DNA of 11,558 nucleotides from Steroidobacteraceae bacterium (GCA_025927665.1 JAICKZ010000079.1:1-11558); one strand, 5' to 3'; counted from the stretch's first letter, positions 1-6,592 are shown. Notes: a model not told the origin generated them from the sequence alone. Numbers and translations: made by a program.

Positions 1-4
1 ACTG

Positions 5-379
5 TTAGTCTTTAGCGACGAACTTAACTTCAATACACCCTTGATGAGGAGATGCTTCAGCCGCCAAATAATAACGCTCACCTGCATGCACCGTGACGTT
101 CAACTCATGTCGTGACAGCTTTTCGCTGGCAGGAACACGGCAGTCCACCAGCAAGCGATGCTTGCCACTGCCTACATCGGCGGCATTTTGCCAAAATTTA
201 AGCGCCGTGCCATCGACGCTGCGCAGTGTAACGGTTACCGGTAATCCTGCTGTGACGCGATAATCACCACTGATATGCGCCACCGCATCGGGTTGAGTTT
301 CACCGCTTTCTGCCAAATTGACCGTGGCGCAGCCGCTACATAACAAAGTCGCTATCACGGCGCTGTACAGCATTTTCAT
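5..379 (-). CDS. Small predicted lipoprotein, function unknown
   Basis: Predicted outer-membrane or periplasmic lipoprotein of 124 aa. The N-terminus is a short basic start (MKM), a hydrophobic stretch, and a lipobox-like LCSGC ending at Cys17, the likely lipidated residue; a Cys rather than Leu at -3 makes the box slightly atypical. The mature part is mostly polar beta-type sequence with two further cysteines, in DCRVP and QGCIEV, that could form a disulfide. The ATG is preceded by a weak GAGA element about 6 bases upstream, and the stop lies 4 bases from the left edge. The gene is on the same strand as the TPR gene, 119 bases downstream of it. I do not recognise the family. The reading frame and export signal are convincing; the function is unknown. 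Confidence 0.75.
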   Translation of the reverse strand: MKMLYSAVIATLLCSGCATVNLAESGETQPDAVAHISGDYRVTAGLPVTVTLRSVDGTALKFWQNAADVGSGKHRLLVDCRVPASEKLSRHELNVTVHAGERYYLAAEASPHQGCIEVKFVAKD

Positions 380-459
380 TTGATTTCTCGACAGAAACTT
401 AAGATAAGCATTCTATCGTGAGCAGAAGCAATGCGTGTTACAAGTTATAAAGGCAATCA

Positions 460-488
460 GCTGTTACCGTCATTGCAGCGGCAACAGC
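460..488 (-). terminator. Possible terminator hairpin after the TPR gene
   Basis: An inverted repeat just downstream of the TPR-gene stop pairs GCTGTT(a)CCG (460-469) with CGGCAACAGC (479-488), one mismatch, around a 9-base loop. The T-tract after it is poor (TGATTGCCTTTA on the minus strand), so rho-independent termination is only possible, not shown. Confidence 0.35.
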
Positions 489-498
489 AAAGCTATAT

Positions 499-1299
499 TC
501 AGTTCCAATCTCCACCGCCCATATCACCGCCAAAATCGCTACCACCGGAACCCGAATCCCAGGATGAATCGCTCAACCCGAAATCACTGCCGCCCATGTC
601 ATGATTGACATCGGTATTAAAATTGTTATCTGCTGTATGACCATGACCGGCGTCGTGACCATCGATTAGACGATCGGCCAAGGCTTCGCCCGCAACCATA
701 CCTGCACCCAACGCTGCGCCAGTCGCAAGGCCACCCAGAATACCACTTCCCATCCCGCCACCTTGACCGTACCCGGGACCATATCCAGGTCCGTAGTTGG
801 GACCATATGCTGGTGGGACATTACCAAACGCAGAAGGCTGCGCCTGCATCGCTGCACGTTGACGTAACGAACGTACAAACAATATTGCGCTTAAGATTAA
901 TAAGCCGAACATGATCATCAAACCCCATGGCAAGCCATCACTGTGCTGGCCATTCATGCGCCCTGGCTGTGAGTTATATAACTGTGCTTGCAGTGCCTGT
1001 ACTGCTGAAGGTTTTGCAAATTGCAAGGTAGGACTCAGTTGCTTCGCAATCGCTAATTCCTGGCGCGCTTGATCAAGCTTACCCGTGCGAGCCAGCAGCT
1101 CCGCTTCGATAAAATGTGCCTGCCCACTATTTGGGTGATCGCGCAGCACTTGATCCATCATGGCCAGTGCTTCACTCATATGACCTGACTTGGCGGCTTC
1201 ATACACTTGATGCACGGTAACATCTGCAGCCAGCGCGACTTGCTGCATCAGCAACAGCGAAACACCGATCACCATCAATCGAAAAAATTGTTTAAGCAT
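499..1299 (-). CDS. Exported TPR membrane protein with Gly-rich tail
   Basis: This 266-aa protein begins with a signal peptide (about residues 1-24, ending VALA). A region at about 27-95 reads as two tetratricopeptide-like helix pairs (EAAKSGHMSEALAMMDQVL, then AHFIEAELLARTGKLDQARQEL). A single transmembrane helix lies at about 123-143 and is followed by basic residues RSLRQR. The tail holds Tyr-Gly-Pro repeats (about 165-182), a Gly/Ala glycine-zipper-like stretch (183-205), and an acidic Gly/Ser/Asp end. TPR domains usually bind proteins, so a scaffold or envelope-assembly role is inferred, not shown. A good Shine-Dalgarno (GGAGGA) lies just upstream of the ATG and supports the start. Similar TPR plus Gly-rich proteins occur in proteobacteria as hypothetical proteins. 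Confidence 0.85.
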   Translation of the reverse strand: MLKQFFRLMVIGVSLLLMQQVALAADVTVHQVYEAAKSGHMSEALAMMDQVLRDHPNSGQAHFIEAELLARTGKLDQARQELAIAKQLSPTLQFAKPSAVQALQAQLYNSQPGRMNGQHSDGLPWGLMIMFGLLILSAILFVRSLRQRAAMQAQPSAFGNVPPAYGPNYGPGYGPGYGQGGGMGSGILGGLATGAALGAGMVAGEALADRLIDGHDAGHGHTADNNFNTDVNHDMGGSDFGLSDSSWDSGSGGSDFGGDMGGGDWN

Positions 1300-1336
1300 A
1301 AATCCTCCAGAGTGCCGATAATGGGGTTCGCGATTA

Positions 1337-1433
1337 GACTTTTCAAGTCACCTAGTAACTATTGACCTGGTAGCATTGATTAAATTCGACACTATTGACG
1401 CAGCGACATTATCTCTTATGAAGATGTCATCTT
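1337..1433. promoter_or_regulatory. Repeat-containing region upstream of the TPR gene
   Basis: The 137 bases between the TPR-gene start and the pseudogene hold several small symmetries: GACTT-ttc-AAGTC (1337-1349), a 9-base direct repeat ACTATTGAC at 1358-1366 and 1391-1399 (33 bases apart, about three helical turns), and the perfect palindrome AAGATG-T-CATCTT (1421-1433). They could be binding sites controlling the TPR gene. No clear -35/-10 pair was recognised, so this is only a candidate regulatory region. Confidence 0.25.
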
Positions 1434-1436
1434 GAT

Positions 1437-1747
1437 TTAATTTGCATTGCCCGCTGCATCAGTTACTAATTCGTAATGCAACATAGCAGGAAATGGATCG
1501 TAAAAATGATGTAGCAGCTGTTTCCACTTTTGATACTGTGGGTGATTGTAGATCCAATTTCATGGTCTTCCACACTGCGCCACTTTACCAATAAGGCGTA
1601 CTGTCCTTCGCGTTCAATGCAACGTTACAACTCATGTGACACATATCCTGGCATCGATGAACTAATTTTTTGCGCTTGCAAGAAGACCACTTCAAATTCC
1701 TGATGTCGACCGGACAGAACTTGCAATGATGCGATTTCGAGAATCAT
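1437..1747 (-). pseudogene. Decayed ABM-family (antibiotic biosynthesis monooxygenase-like) gene
   Basis: Reading the minus strand from ATG at 1747 gives MILEIASLQVLSGRHQEF..., then SSSMPGYVSHEL, then TAA at 1625-1627 where the family has Gln (one change, CAA to TAA, explains it). The same frame continues RCIEREGQYALLVKWRSVEDHEIG. After that a net one-base loss shifts the frame, and the correct C-terminus continues as HPQYQKWKQLLHHFYDPFP...LHYELV, ending at TAA 1437-1439. The full length matches the roughly 100-aa dimeric ferredoxin-like ABM family, some members of which are monooxygenases or haem-degrading enzymes. Both lesions lie inside conserved blocks, so the gene is almost surely inactive. 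The family is assigned from remembered sequence features. Confidence 0.85.
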
Positions 1748-1891
1748 GATGTCGCCAGTCAAATCAGGGCATTGAGCATAATGTGTCGCACCATCATAAT
1801 CAGGTTACGTGGTAATCCATCCATGAATATGTGGCTTGTCATTCAAGTGATATATACTGATGAAGTACACAACTTCCATATGGAGAACATA

Positions 1892-2662
1892 ATGAAAAGA
1901 TCGGTTGGGCTATTTTTGATAATGGTGATTTCAGTTGGGCAAGCTAAAGCAATGGAAGGCACGTTCGATCGTAGCGCTGAGGTCGCAAAATATATTGACC
2001 AGATCAACAATACTCCGACACAAAAGGAAATGATCGAAGTAGCCAAACCCATTTATGTATCCGGCATTAGCGATGAAAAACTGGCTCAAGCACTTGGTGA
2101 ACGCCTACTTAAAGACCTGCCAATAATCGACAGCTCACGAACCGAATCGCAATATGGCATGTGGATGGTGAAGGCATTGAGCTCCACCGGCACTGAATAT
2201 GCTCGGCAGACTATTGATATAGTGCGGCACAAGACCCATGTTCATCGTCTTATTGGCACCTGCAATAACACACTGACCCAAATTGACTGGGAACGGCACA
2301 AAAATGAAATCATGGCGAGTCGCAAAAACTTCTCCGAAGGCGGCAACATGAGAGTGGCCCAACTGCTTAATCTGTTACAAGATCCTAACTTCTCTTACAA
2401 AGAGAATGGTGCCTTCCGCATGAGTTGGGAGAAGATGCTTGATCCAAGTTTAATGGAGGAAATCGCCAAGCAACTACAAGCCTTCGTTGATAAAAAAGGT
2501 ATTTCCGGTGGCCCGGCAGAAAATTCAGTGATGGGTAATTTTGCCAAGCTGTTGGGATATTCAAAAGATGAGAAATATAGACCTTTACTACTTGCGCTTT
2601 ATAAATCGGACGCTGCCACTGCGGTAAAAAGTCAGGCGAATAAGGCCATTCATAATCTTTAA
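1892..2662 (+). CDS. Secreted all-helical protein, function unknown
   Basis: The best start is ATG 1892, giving 256 aa: it has GGAG 6 bases upstream and opens a clean signal peptide (MKRSVGLFLIMVISVGQAKA, cleaved near residue 20). The frame stays open upstream to 1772, but that extension would bury the signal peptide, so it is rejected. The mature part looks almost wholly alpha-helical, with amphipathic helices such as DEKLAQALGERLLKDL and, near the end, EKYRPLLLALYKSD followed by AVKSQANKAIHNL, reminiscent of HEAT-like repeats. It contains one cysteine and no catalytic motif I recognise. It is divergent from the ABM pseudogene and convergent with the GNAT gene. A periplasmic protein-binding role is only a guess. 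Confidence 0.8.
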   Translation: MKRSVGLFLIMVISVGQAKAMEGTFDRSAEVAKYIDQINNTPTQKEMIEVAKPIYVSGISDEKLAQALGERLLKDLPIIDSSRTESQYGMWMVKALSSTGTEYARQTIDIVRHKTHVHRLIGTCNNTLTQIDWERHKNEIMASRKNFSEGGNMRVAQLLNLLQDPNFSYKENGAFRMSWEKMLDPSLMEEIAKQLQAFVDKKGISGGPAENSVMGNFAKLLGYSKDEKYRPLLLALYKSDAATAVKSQANKAIHNL

Positions 2663-2688
2663 AATAAGTTAGCAAAAGACGGACCATA

Positions 2689-3144
2689 TCATTTGCATAC
2701 CAAGTAGAGAGAACCCGGTGATGCAAGCATTGATGTTGGCAACTCAGCAGGAAAGAATCCTATGTCGCCATACATCTTAAGGGCGATGTGGTTATTTGGA
2801 TCCACCCACAACCCCACAGGATGAAAATTCCTGTGGGTTGCGATATTTAATAGGTTCATTACCAGCGCCTTACCATAGCCCTTACCTCTCGACTCAGGTG
2901 CCACAATAATTTTTGATATATGTCCGCGTCCATCGGACTTTTGCGTTAACTGACCAAACGCAACTAACGAGTGATCAATCTCCATGCTAAATGATGTATC
3001 GGATGAGAAGTTGATATCACTGGATAGCGTGTTCAATTGCAATGGATACTTTAACGCTGCGCCGGCCCAATATAAGCAATCGCGCGGAGATTGAATCCAC
3101 GACGCAATAATTTCCAAATCATTTGCAAGCGCAGGTCGAAGCAT
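2689..3144 (-). CDS. GNAT-family N-acetyltransferase
   Basis: This 151-aa protein has a typical GNAT layout. The N-terminal half is variable and presumably binds the acceptor. The strand KIIVAPESRGKGYGKAL (about 78-93) carries the motif-A RGKGYG loop (86-91) that grips the acetyl-CoA pyrophosphate. Motif B follows as NNHIALKMYGDIGF (about 117-130). The family transfers acetyl from acetyl-CoA to an amine; the substrate (protein N-terminus, small amine, antibiotic or other) cannot be told from sequence. The length is normal. The Shine-Dalgarno is weak. The gene converges on the secreted helical protein with a 26-base gap. Family assignment is strong; the specific role is open. Confidence 0.88.
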   Translation of the reverse strand: MLRPALANDLEIIASWIQSPRDCLYWAGAALKYPLQLNTLSSDINFSSDTSFSMEIDHSLVAFGQLTQKSDGRGHISKIIVAPESRGKGYGKALVMNLLNIATHRNFHPVGLWVDPNNHIALKMYGDIGFFPAELPTSMLASPGSLYLVCK

Positions 3145-3219
3145 GGATGAAGATGCTGAGATGAATTCTTAGCTCATGAAGGACTACGAATCACTCCAAC
3201 TTACGACAGATAACGTAGA

Positions 3220-3567
3220 TCATATACCCACAGAAGCCATTGGGTGCATACCTGCCATCGGCGCAAGCAAGAATAATGAAATCAACGCTATCACCACAAA
3301 CAGTATCGACACCGCAAATCCGCGTAGGTAAGTCGTGTTTAACACCATCGCATAAATGGCTGGGACTATTAGTAGGCTTGCGATGCCCGCCAATATTGGA
3401 CGATGAATAAATACTTGTAGCACTGCCGATACAGCCGATTGTAATAGTAACGCAAACAGTGCATATCCAAAGCTGGTGTTCTTTGCACCTACGATGCGCG
3501 CAGCAATCATGACCGGAAATACCGTGATGGCAGCAAGTATCAAAAGAAATAAAAGCAGAGTAAGCAT
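3220..3567 (-). CDS. Small four-helix inner-membrane protein
   Basis: This 115-aa protein is highly hydrophobic, with about four predicted membrane helices: 1-23, 34-53, 58-78 and 84-104. Charged residues are few and sit in the loops (RIVGAKN, HRP, TYLRG). The ATG has only a weak GGT-type element upstream. No family was recognised. It is on the same strand as the TIR gene and lies 126 bases downstream of that gene's stop, so co-transcription is possible but not shown. No catalytic or binding motif is visible. A small membrane protein next to a TIR effector invites the question of a membrane partner, which is treated under findings. Confidence 0.7.
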   Translation of the reverse strand: MLTLLLFLLILAAITVFPVMIAARIVGAKNTSFGYALFALLLQSAVSAVLQVFIHRPILAGIASLLIVPAIYAMVLNTTYLRGFAVSILFVVIALISLFLLAPMAGMHPMASVGI

Positions 3568-3693
3568 GGTTATACCTATTTTTAATATTTATAGACTGGG
3601 CCAATCCAGTTTTAATATTTCCAGCGCTCATATTCTGAATGCTGGTCAGACCCAGTACAACAACCTTATCAGAAGTGATAGAAAATTACTTAC

Positions 3694-4524
3694 TCAAGCA
3701 GGCTGTGTTTCTGAAGAAAGCACTGCGCCAGACTGTCTATTTTGCTCTACCAGGTCGCGCGACATTCGAATGCGATCATAAGCTTCTGGTATCTCCGCTT
3801 CAAAACAAAGACGTCGCAGTGGTTGCTCAACGCGGTGAAGCACATGCGCACCACGATCACCATGTTCTCTAAGAAGGATGTAAGCCAACTCATCCATCGC
3901 TTCAATCAACTCAATCACGGTTCGGGATGACATGCGCGGATGCTTAACTGTTTTGGATGAATTGAGTCGCATCAATTCAAGTAATTCTTCCAAGATATCT
4001 CTATCTGAACGTTTTTCTTTTTTCACACCTTTATCATGCGTTTTTAAAATCGAATTGACTTGTTCTTCAAGCTTGGGCCACCACATGTTGAATACACTTT
4101 CCAGAACATTGGGTTCAAGCCGCGAGTCACCCGCTGCCCCATTGATGGTGGTAATCAGCTTTTTGAAATCATCACGTGCGAACCGCGTTGCCTGAAAACT
4201 TGTCAACGGTCCTTTCACATCTGATGGCTCAAGATCAAACAACAAGGTGCATACATGACTGCTTTCGATACTTTTTGACAACGCACCTGCTTCAAAAAGT
4301 ATCCAAGGCTTTTCGGTGTTATCGCGTGTCAAACACACGATACCAATGTCTGAAGTCCCCAACTCCTTGGCGATCTCGGTACTCCACTTTGCACCTTTCT
4401 CAATGTCTTCAGGCGTGAAGTAAGGCTTCACGTATTGAAGCGCGGATGGCAACCATGCTCTTAATGCATCGCCTAATTTGCGACTTAATTCTCCGCTCCA
4501 ACTGATAAATACTTTTGTCGACAT
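3694..4524 (-). CDS. TIR-domain protein, likely NAD+-processing (defence or signalling)
   Basis: From ATG 4524 this is 276 aa. The TIR domain (about 1-140) opens with KVFISWSGELS, has PEDIEKGAKWS at about 39-48, and the block TSDIGIVCLT...KPWILFEAGALSK. This contains a WxxxE motif (W74 to E78); Glu in this position is the catalytic residue of NAD+-cleaving TIR proteins. The remaining half (about 170-276) is charged and helical (DILEELLELMRLN; TVIELIEAMDELAYILL) and matches nothing I know. Bacterial TIR proteins are often phage-defence effectors or signalling NADases; that role is inferred. The start was chosen because GGTGA lies 5 bases upstream. The open frame extends to 4578, but those 18 codons come from a fossil of nrdJb (4527-4646), so they are unlikely to be translated. 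Confidence 0.85.
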   Translation of the reverse strand: MSTKVFISWSGELSRKLGDALRAWLPSALQYVKPYFTPEDIEKGAKWSTEIAKELGTSDIGIVCLTRDNTEKPWILFEAGALSKSIESSHVCTLLFDLEPSDVKGPLTSFQATRFARDDFKKLITTINGAAGDSRLEPNVLESVFNMWWPKLEEQVNSILKTHDKGVKKEKRSDRDILEELLELMRLNSSKTVKHPRMSSRTVIELIEAMDELAYILLREHGDRGAHVLHRVEQPLRRLCFEAEIPEAYDRIRMSRDLVEQNRQSGAVLSSETQPA

Positions 4525-4526
4525 AC

Positions 4527-4646
4527 TCATCACCATTCGTTTACGCAATTCAAGTCTGTTCATGCACCCTTCCATCATGATGACCGCAATATTGTTTCAC
4601 TGGATGGATATCCAGTCATTTCGGGAAATACGCTTGGCAAGGTATT
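4527..4646 (-). pseudogene. Fossil of an nrdJb 3' end (zinc-ribbon tail)
   Basis: Minus-strand sequence here aligns with the last ~120 bases of the intact nrdJb (5762-5890). It reads NNIAVIMMEGCM against NNTAVIMMDGCM in nrdJb. Of 39 bases, about 31 match, and nearly all differences fall at third codon positions. After one extra A the frame continues MTDLNCVNEW-stop against MTCLNCGDSKCG-stop, and the stop codon aligns too. Upstream, TTGCCAAG...TTTCCCGA aligns with the FAKSLFPDG codons with small gaps. A TGA replaces the TGC codon of CNN. The silent pattern of change suggests divergence as a working gene before decay. The piece ends 2 bases before the TIR start codon. Confidence 0.8.
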
Positions 4647-4661
4647 TTGCGGCAATTAATG

Positions 4662-4679
4662 AGAAAAATTAATTTTTCT
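4662..4679. repeat. 18-base perfect palindrome
   Basis: AGAAAAATT followed by AATTTTTCT is an uninterrupted 18-base palindrome between yheU and the nrdJb fossil. It is entirely A/T except for its outer G and C. It may be a protein-binding site or a weak hairpin. Confidence 0.4.
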
Positions 4680-4688
4680 TCTTAGATT

Positions 4689-4709
4689 AATTTTGCTAAC
4701 GACAAAATT
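4689..4709 (-). terminator. Weak A/T-rich hairpin after yheU
   Basis: AATTTTG and CAAAATT form a 7-bp stem around a 7-base loop, starting 7 bases past the yheU stop. The stem has only one G-C pair. It could help end transcription of yheU, but it is weak and unproven. Confidence 0.25.
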
Positions 4710-4716
4710 GCTTACA

Positions 4717-4971
4717 TTACTTGGCACGTCGGCCTACAACGATATCAATCGTTTCAGAGTTCGGATCGAACATGATTTGTGCCTCGTTGCGTTCAAGTTG
4801 TCGCAACACATGATTCACTTTCTGCTCCAGCGAAAATTGATGATCGCCATAGTCGGTGCCTTCACGCAGAACAAATGCCTCAATCACTCCACGTAATGCA
4901 TCAGCAGATAATTCAGCGTGAGGTATTGCGATGGGTTCCTGTGGAGTTTCGTCTTGGTAAAGATTGGGCAT
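4717..4971 (-). CDS. yheU: YheU/UPF0270 family protein
   Basis: This 84-aa protein contains the signature of the YheU (UPF0270) family: IPHAELSADALRGVIEAFV, then LREGTDYGDHQFSLEQKVNHVLRQL, and a C-terminal beta-type part EAQIMFDPNSETIDIVVG. E. coli YheU is about 72 aa and begins near the IP of this motif; the present protein has about 14 extra N-terminal residues (MPNLYQDETPQEPIA) with no internal Met to restart from. The biochemical function of the family is unknown. The gene is flanked by a REPIN-like element on one side and the nrdJb fossil on the other. It lies inside the interval bracketed by nrdJb-like direct repeats. Confidence 0.92.
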   Translation of the reverse strand: MPNLYQDETPQEPIAIPHAELSADALRGVIEAFVLREGTDYGDHQFSLEQKVNHVLRQLERNEAQIMFDPNSETIDIVVGRRAK

Positions 4972-5021
4972 GATGTTGAAGTGAAGAATGTGATAGACAC
5001 CTTGAGCTGAGCGAGATCATC

Positions 5022-5081
5022 GTAGTTGGGTTGCAACCCAGCACATGCGTTTCCTGACTGCTAGGTCTCGACCCAGCCTAC
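5022..5081. repeat. REPIN-like pair of inverted REP units
   Basis: Two copies of a roughly 22-base unit face each other. The left copy, 5022-5043, starts GTAGTTGGGTTGCAACCCAGCA. The right copy, 5059-5081, reads on the minus strand GTAGGCTGGGTCGAGACC then TAGCA. A 15-base spacer separates them. The left unit also contains the perfect palindrome TGGGTTG-CAACCCA (5027-5040). Such paired units are typical of REP/REPIN elements spread by RAYT transposases in proteobacteria; no RAYT is visible here. Confidence 0.65.
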
Positions 5082-5125
5082 AGACCTTGTACGTTGGTTT
5101 ACGTCCTCCTGTAATGCAACCAGTG

Positions 5126-5734
5126 TCATTCGAATACGCCAAAGGTTTCAATGTATGTTAGGGACCCATCTTCACTAACCCTATAGTTTATGCCACAACC
5201 GGCATTTATCAACTCAATGTCATTTGTATCAGTTCGGCGCCACATCTCTCCGTGGAAAATAGGAACATCTGGCTTTTGAGATACGCCATCGCTGAAATAT
5301 CTATCTAATGGACAAGAAGTGGTTTTGCTAGCTTCCACAATTTTTTTTGCAATTATGGCGTCGATGCTTGAATGTATTTCTATTGGCCTTATAGCTCCAC
5401 TCAACCAAAGGAACCGTTGCGTATATTTTTCACATGCCCACTCGTATACTGAAAGTCTGTCACACCGCACTGTGTCATAAAGAAAAGTATCTACGTCAAC
5501 GTTATATGGTTTGAACACAACATTTCCGAAAATTCTTGGCATTTCTTTGAAAGCAGAAATGGCGATAACTTCATGATCACTAGGAACAAGTTTCTTAGCT
5601 GCAAGCTGCAAATATTTCTTCTCTTTGTTCGACATCCGGTATTCCGGCAAAACAATAATTTCACCGACTGCTAAGTTGGCAATAAAAATCATCAGAATTG
5701 TTACGGCAGTGATCTTTATCAGCACGAAGGACAT
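5126..5734 (-). CDS. Exported protein with four cysteines, unknown family
   Basis: This 202-aa protein starts with a hydrophobic export signal (about residues 1-24, IKITAVTILMIFIANLAVG). The mature part has four cysteines (91, 101, 141, 180), an even number that would suit two disulfides in the periplasm. Helical N-terminal sequence (MSNKEKKYLQLAAKKL) is followed by mixed sequence and a Trp/Tyr-rich end. No known family or catalytic motif was recognised. Base composition is visibly more A/T-rich than the neighbouring nrdJ genes, which hints at later acquisition. The gene starts 27 bases after the nrdJb stop and could be read through from that operon. No strong Shine-Dalgarno is seen. Confidence 0.72.
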   Translation of the reverse strand: MSFVLIKITAVTILMIFIANLAVGEIIVLPEYRMSNKEKKYLQLAAKKLVPSDHEVIAISAFKEMPRIFGNVVFKPYNVDVDTFLYDTVRCDRLSVYEWACEKYTQRFLWLSGAIRPIEIHSSIDAIIAKKIVEASKTTSCPLDRYFSDGVSQKPDVPIFHGEMWRRTDTNDIELINAGCGINYRVSEDGSLTYIETFGVFE

Positions 5735-5761
5735 CGCTGTGTAATTTCAGTTCGATCAACC

Positions 5762-6475
5762 TCACCCACACTTACTATCGCCACAATTCAAACACGTCAT
5801 GCAGCCATCCATCATAATGACGGCAGTGTTATTGCATTTGGCGCACATTTGCGCGCCATCGGGGAATAAACTTTTGGCAAAGGCATCGGTTTGTTTGTTG
5901 CGTGCTTCGAATTCGGCTTTCTTTTCTTCGATCAACTTTTTGCGATGTTCATCCATCTCGGTTTTTTTCAAGAGTCCGATGAACTGCAAGTGACGTTCAA
6001 TCACATGACCTAACTCAGCAATAATGGATGGCATAAAGCGACCACCGGTTTGCCAGTAGCCACCGCGTGGATCGAACACGCCTTTCATTTCATCGACCAA
6101 GAAAGTGACGTCGCCACCTTTGCGGAACACGGCTGAAATAATACGTGTGAGTGCGACGATCCATTGAAAGTGATCGAGGTTCTTGGTGTTGATGAAAATC
6201 TCGAATGGGCGACGTTGTTCGTGCGGCGTGCCTTCATTCAACAACATGTCGTTGATGGTGACGTACATGGCATGATCGGACACGGGTGTTTTGATTTTGT
6301 ACGTTGAGCCGATCAACATATCGGGACGCTCGAGTTTTTCGTGCATCCACACTACATTGTCTTCTTGCCTGACGACAGGCACAGGCTTTTCTGCTGCGGC
6401 TTTTGCGGCAGCGATGTCTTCGGGTTTTTCAACGCGATATTTGACAATCTTTTTGTCGATGGAAATTTTGCTCAT
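5762..6475 (-). CDS. nrdJb: NrdJb, C-terminal subunit of split class II ribonucleotide reductase
   Basis: This 237-aa protein is the separate C-terminal half of adenosylcobalamin-dependent ribonucleotide reductase, as in Pseudomonas aeruginosa NrdJab. An N-terminal stretch leads into a TSCPD-type domain (about 54-165: TYKIKTPVSDHAMYVTIND, FEIFINTKNLDHFQW, RGGYWQTGGRF). A charged linker (about 171-195) follows. The C-terminal zinc-ribbon-like tail has Cys 211, 214, 225, 228, 231 and 236 (CAKC...CMTCLNC...C). The tail cysteines probably re-reduce the active-site disulfide after each turnover, as in other class II enzymes; that role is inferred from family knowledge. The length is close to the Pseudomonas protein. 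It lies 117 bases downstream of nrdJa on the same strand. Confidence 0.93.
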   Translation of the reverse strand: MSKISIDKKIVKYRVEKPEDIAAAKAAAEKPVPVVRQEDNVVWMHEKLERPDMLIGSTYKIKTPVSDHAMYVTINDMLLNEGTPHEQRRPFEIFINTKNLDHFQWIVALTRIISAVFRKGGDVTFLVDEMKGVFDPRGGYWQTGGRFMPSIIAELGHVIERHLQFIGLLKKTEMDEHRKKLIEEKKAEFEARNKQTDAFAKSLFPDGAQMCAKCNNTAVIMMDGCMTCLNCGDSKCG

Positions 6476-6546
6476 GATTTAATCCTGTTATGCGTTTAAT
6501 CATATGCATCAAGCCACTTAATGAATCCAGAGATTGTTTCTACTGG

Positions 6547-6566
6547 ATTCCCGCCTGCGCGGGAAT
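6547..6566. repeat. dRS3-like hairpin repeat between nrdJa and nrdJb
   Basis: A perfect 8-bp stem, ATTCCCGC-CTGC-GCGGGAAT, lies inside a longer context tggATTCC...GGAATgacg. This form (ATTCCC-N8-GGGAAT) resembles the dRS3-type repeats of Neisseria and related short repeats scattered in many proteobacteria; its accidental translation contains the familiar string WIPACAGMT. It sits in the 117-base gap inside the nrdJ operon, where it may affect mRNA stability or downstream expression. Confidence 0.7.
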
Positions 6567-6592
6567 GACGAGAGCCATGTTCAATTACTACA

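Noticed and set aside
1772..1891. Upstream extension of the secreted helical protein
   Set aside because: It would place about 40 residues before a good signal peptide, and the Shine-Dalgarno fits ATG 1892.
3191..3631. 146-codon minus-strand frame overlapping the membrane protein
   Set aside because: Cys/Gly-rich, without protein-like order; the overlapping frame has four clean membrane helices.
3621..3645. CCAGC...GCTGG inverted repeat after the TIR gene
   Set aside because: Only a 5-bp stem with a 15-base loop and no T-tract, so a terminator call is not supported.
4525..4578. N-terminal extension of the TIR protein starting MMEGCMNRLELRK
   Set aside because: These codons are part of the nrdJb-derived fossil, and a better start with GGTGA at 5 bases exists at 4524.
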